From: Fulvivirgaceae bacterium JP3-4
GTDB lineage: Bacteria; Bacteroidota; Bacteroidia; Cytophagales; Cyclobacteriaceae
Reading direction: 5' to 3'
DNA: 64,000 nt
Assembly: GCA_029309925.1 (NCBI GenBank)
Contig: JARKND010000001.1
Coordinates: 1,860,001 to 1,924,000 of the forward strand
Shown here: piece by piece, positions 63,605 through 64,000 of the stretch
How positions within the stretch are numbered: position 1 is the first letter of the stretch
Layout of the letters: the number at the start of each line of letters is the position of its first letter
Notes under the pieces: model-generated
Seen by the model: the letters and a program-made list of their open reading frames with translations, nothing else
The model's database searches: none
Told to the model about the DNA's origin: nothing
Made by a program: the position numbers and the translations under genes

Positions 63605-64000
63605 TCATTGACTGGCGTTAACACCGGTGCGCACAAACTGAACAAGTTCCTCTGCGGTTTTTTTTGCACTTCGCCCGACACCGATGAGTGTTGCTGATGC
63701 GAACCCAGTCCAGTTTCCGTATCCGACAAGCCACAGGCCATCAATGTCTTTTGATTGCGTGCCTGCAACATTTGCCTTCCCGTCTCCCGTGACAACATTG
63801 AGATTTCTGAGATGTGCAAGAGAAGGTTTGAAGCCAGTACAAAAAATAGCGGCATCAATTTTTTCTTCATGACCATCGCTCCATGCAATTCCGTCTTTTG
63901 TGAATGTTTGAAAGGGCCGCAAACTTCTCAGAACATTTCGCGAACGGGCTTCTTTGACAGAGTCAACCATTACGATATCACCAAGCGATGGAGGCTTATA
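63605..64000 (-). CDS. Flavin-containing monooxygenase / CzcO-like oxidoreductase, C-terminal part (runs off right edge)
   Basis: The reading frame stays open upstream of an internal Met at 63970 to the window edge (YKPPSLGDIVMVDSV), so the gene is cut by the window rather than starting there. The visible 131 residues carry the C-terminal landmarks of FAD/NAD(P)-dependent flavoprotein monooxygenases: IDAAIFCTGFKPSL (the ATG/CTG-F motif linking the domains), DIDGLWLVGYGNWTGFASATLIGVGR (the second flavin-binding strand) and a closing helix. It hydroxylates or oxidises a small molecule; substrate unknown. Confidence 0.85.
   Translation of the reverse strand, partial: YKPPSLGDIVMVDSVKEARSRNVLRSLRPFQTFTKDGIAWSDGHEEKIDAAIFCTGFKPSLAHLRNLNVVTGDGKANVAGTQSKDIDGLWLVGYGNWTGFASATLIGVGRSAKKTAEELVQFVRTGVNASQ

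Noticed and set aside
63535-63888. 117-codon minus-strand ORF
   Set aside because: Shadow of the flavin monooxygenase frame, which has conserved flavoprotein motifs and continues to the window edge.

Overview
The window looks like chromosomal DNA of a Bacteroidota bacterium, most likely an environmental, soil- or plant-associated member of the Cytophagales. The support is direct: giant secreted proteins ending in type A and type B sorting domains of the type IX secretion system (T9SS), a PorP/SprF-family outer-membrane protein, a SusC/SusD pair, promoters of the Bacteroidetes TTTG / TAnnTTTG type, and the ArsR-AHSA1-DoxX-DUF4256 gene string common in this phylum. The order-level placement is inference. 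I found no tRNA, rRNA, CRISPR array, insertion sequence or prophage.

Layout. 1-35 is the first 11 codons of a response regulator leaving the left edge. 286-7711 (minus) is a two-gene T9SS unit: a 2032-residue beta-helix/16xPKD adhesin with a type B sorting domain, followed by a PorP/SprF protein carrying an extra C-terminal SPOR domain and then a terminator. 8266-16162 (plus) is a compact exopolysaccharide operon: Wzc/GumC-like co-polymerase, Wzx flippase, GT4 glycosyltransferase, an uncatalogued 28-residue membrane peptide, O-antigen ligase/Wzy polymerase, GT14-like glycosyltransferase and a half-length TolC-like protein, closed by a terminator. 16315-29260 continues the theme with a 2062-residue secreted esterase-like multidomain protein, an acyltransferase-3 membrane enzyme, a second T9SS surface protein and a DPM1-like GT2. 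Polymer assembly, polymer acylation and surface proteins that may bind or trim the polymer are therefore physically linked.

29303-34344 (minus) holds a small zinc-ribbon/glycine-zipper protein and an ABC exporter whose permease is fused to an M1 peptidase. 34503-43596 is a glycan-utilisation locus: LacI regulator, GH3 beta-glycosidase with an inserted PA14 domain, SusC and SusD. Both the GH3 and susC genes are preceded by the same composite of two 16-bp palindromes exactly 21 bp apart, which I read as the operators of the adjacent LacI protein. 43751-45540 is the ArsR-AHSA1-DoxX-DUF4256 operon with a 14-bp direct repeat abutting the start codon. 45678-47165 (minus) is a methyltransferase / VanZ-like / diacylglycerol kinase operon; its promoter carries the same palindrome over the -33 box as the ABC exporter promoter 13 kb away.

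47543-56901 is a signalling island: a degenerate receiver, a single-domain response regulator, a frameshifted CheB methylesterase, a 1339-residue CheB-CheR-PAS-histidine kinase whose CheB domain has lost its catalytic Ser and Asp, and a 1087-residue hybrid kinase with two kinase cores. 57357-64000 is ordinary mixed content: MFS drug-efflux family protein, small membrane and hypothetical proteins, a serine beta-lactamase-like hydrolase with TPRs, a HEAT-like protein, a DUF808 membrane protein and the C-terminal part of a flavin monooxygenase running off the right edge.

The most rewarding items are the paired LacI operators, the shared palindrome-over-promoter, the dead CheB module beside a broken CheB gene, the in-frame 28-codon peptide before the polymerase, and the clustering of exopolysaccharide and T9SS surface genes.
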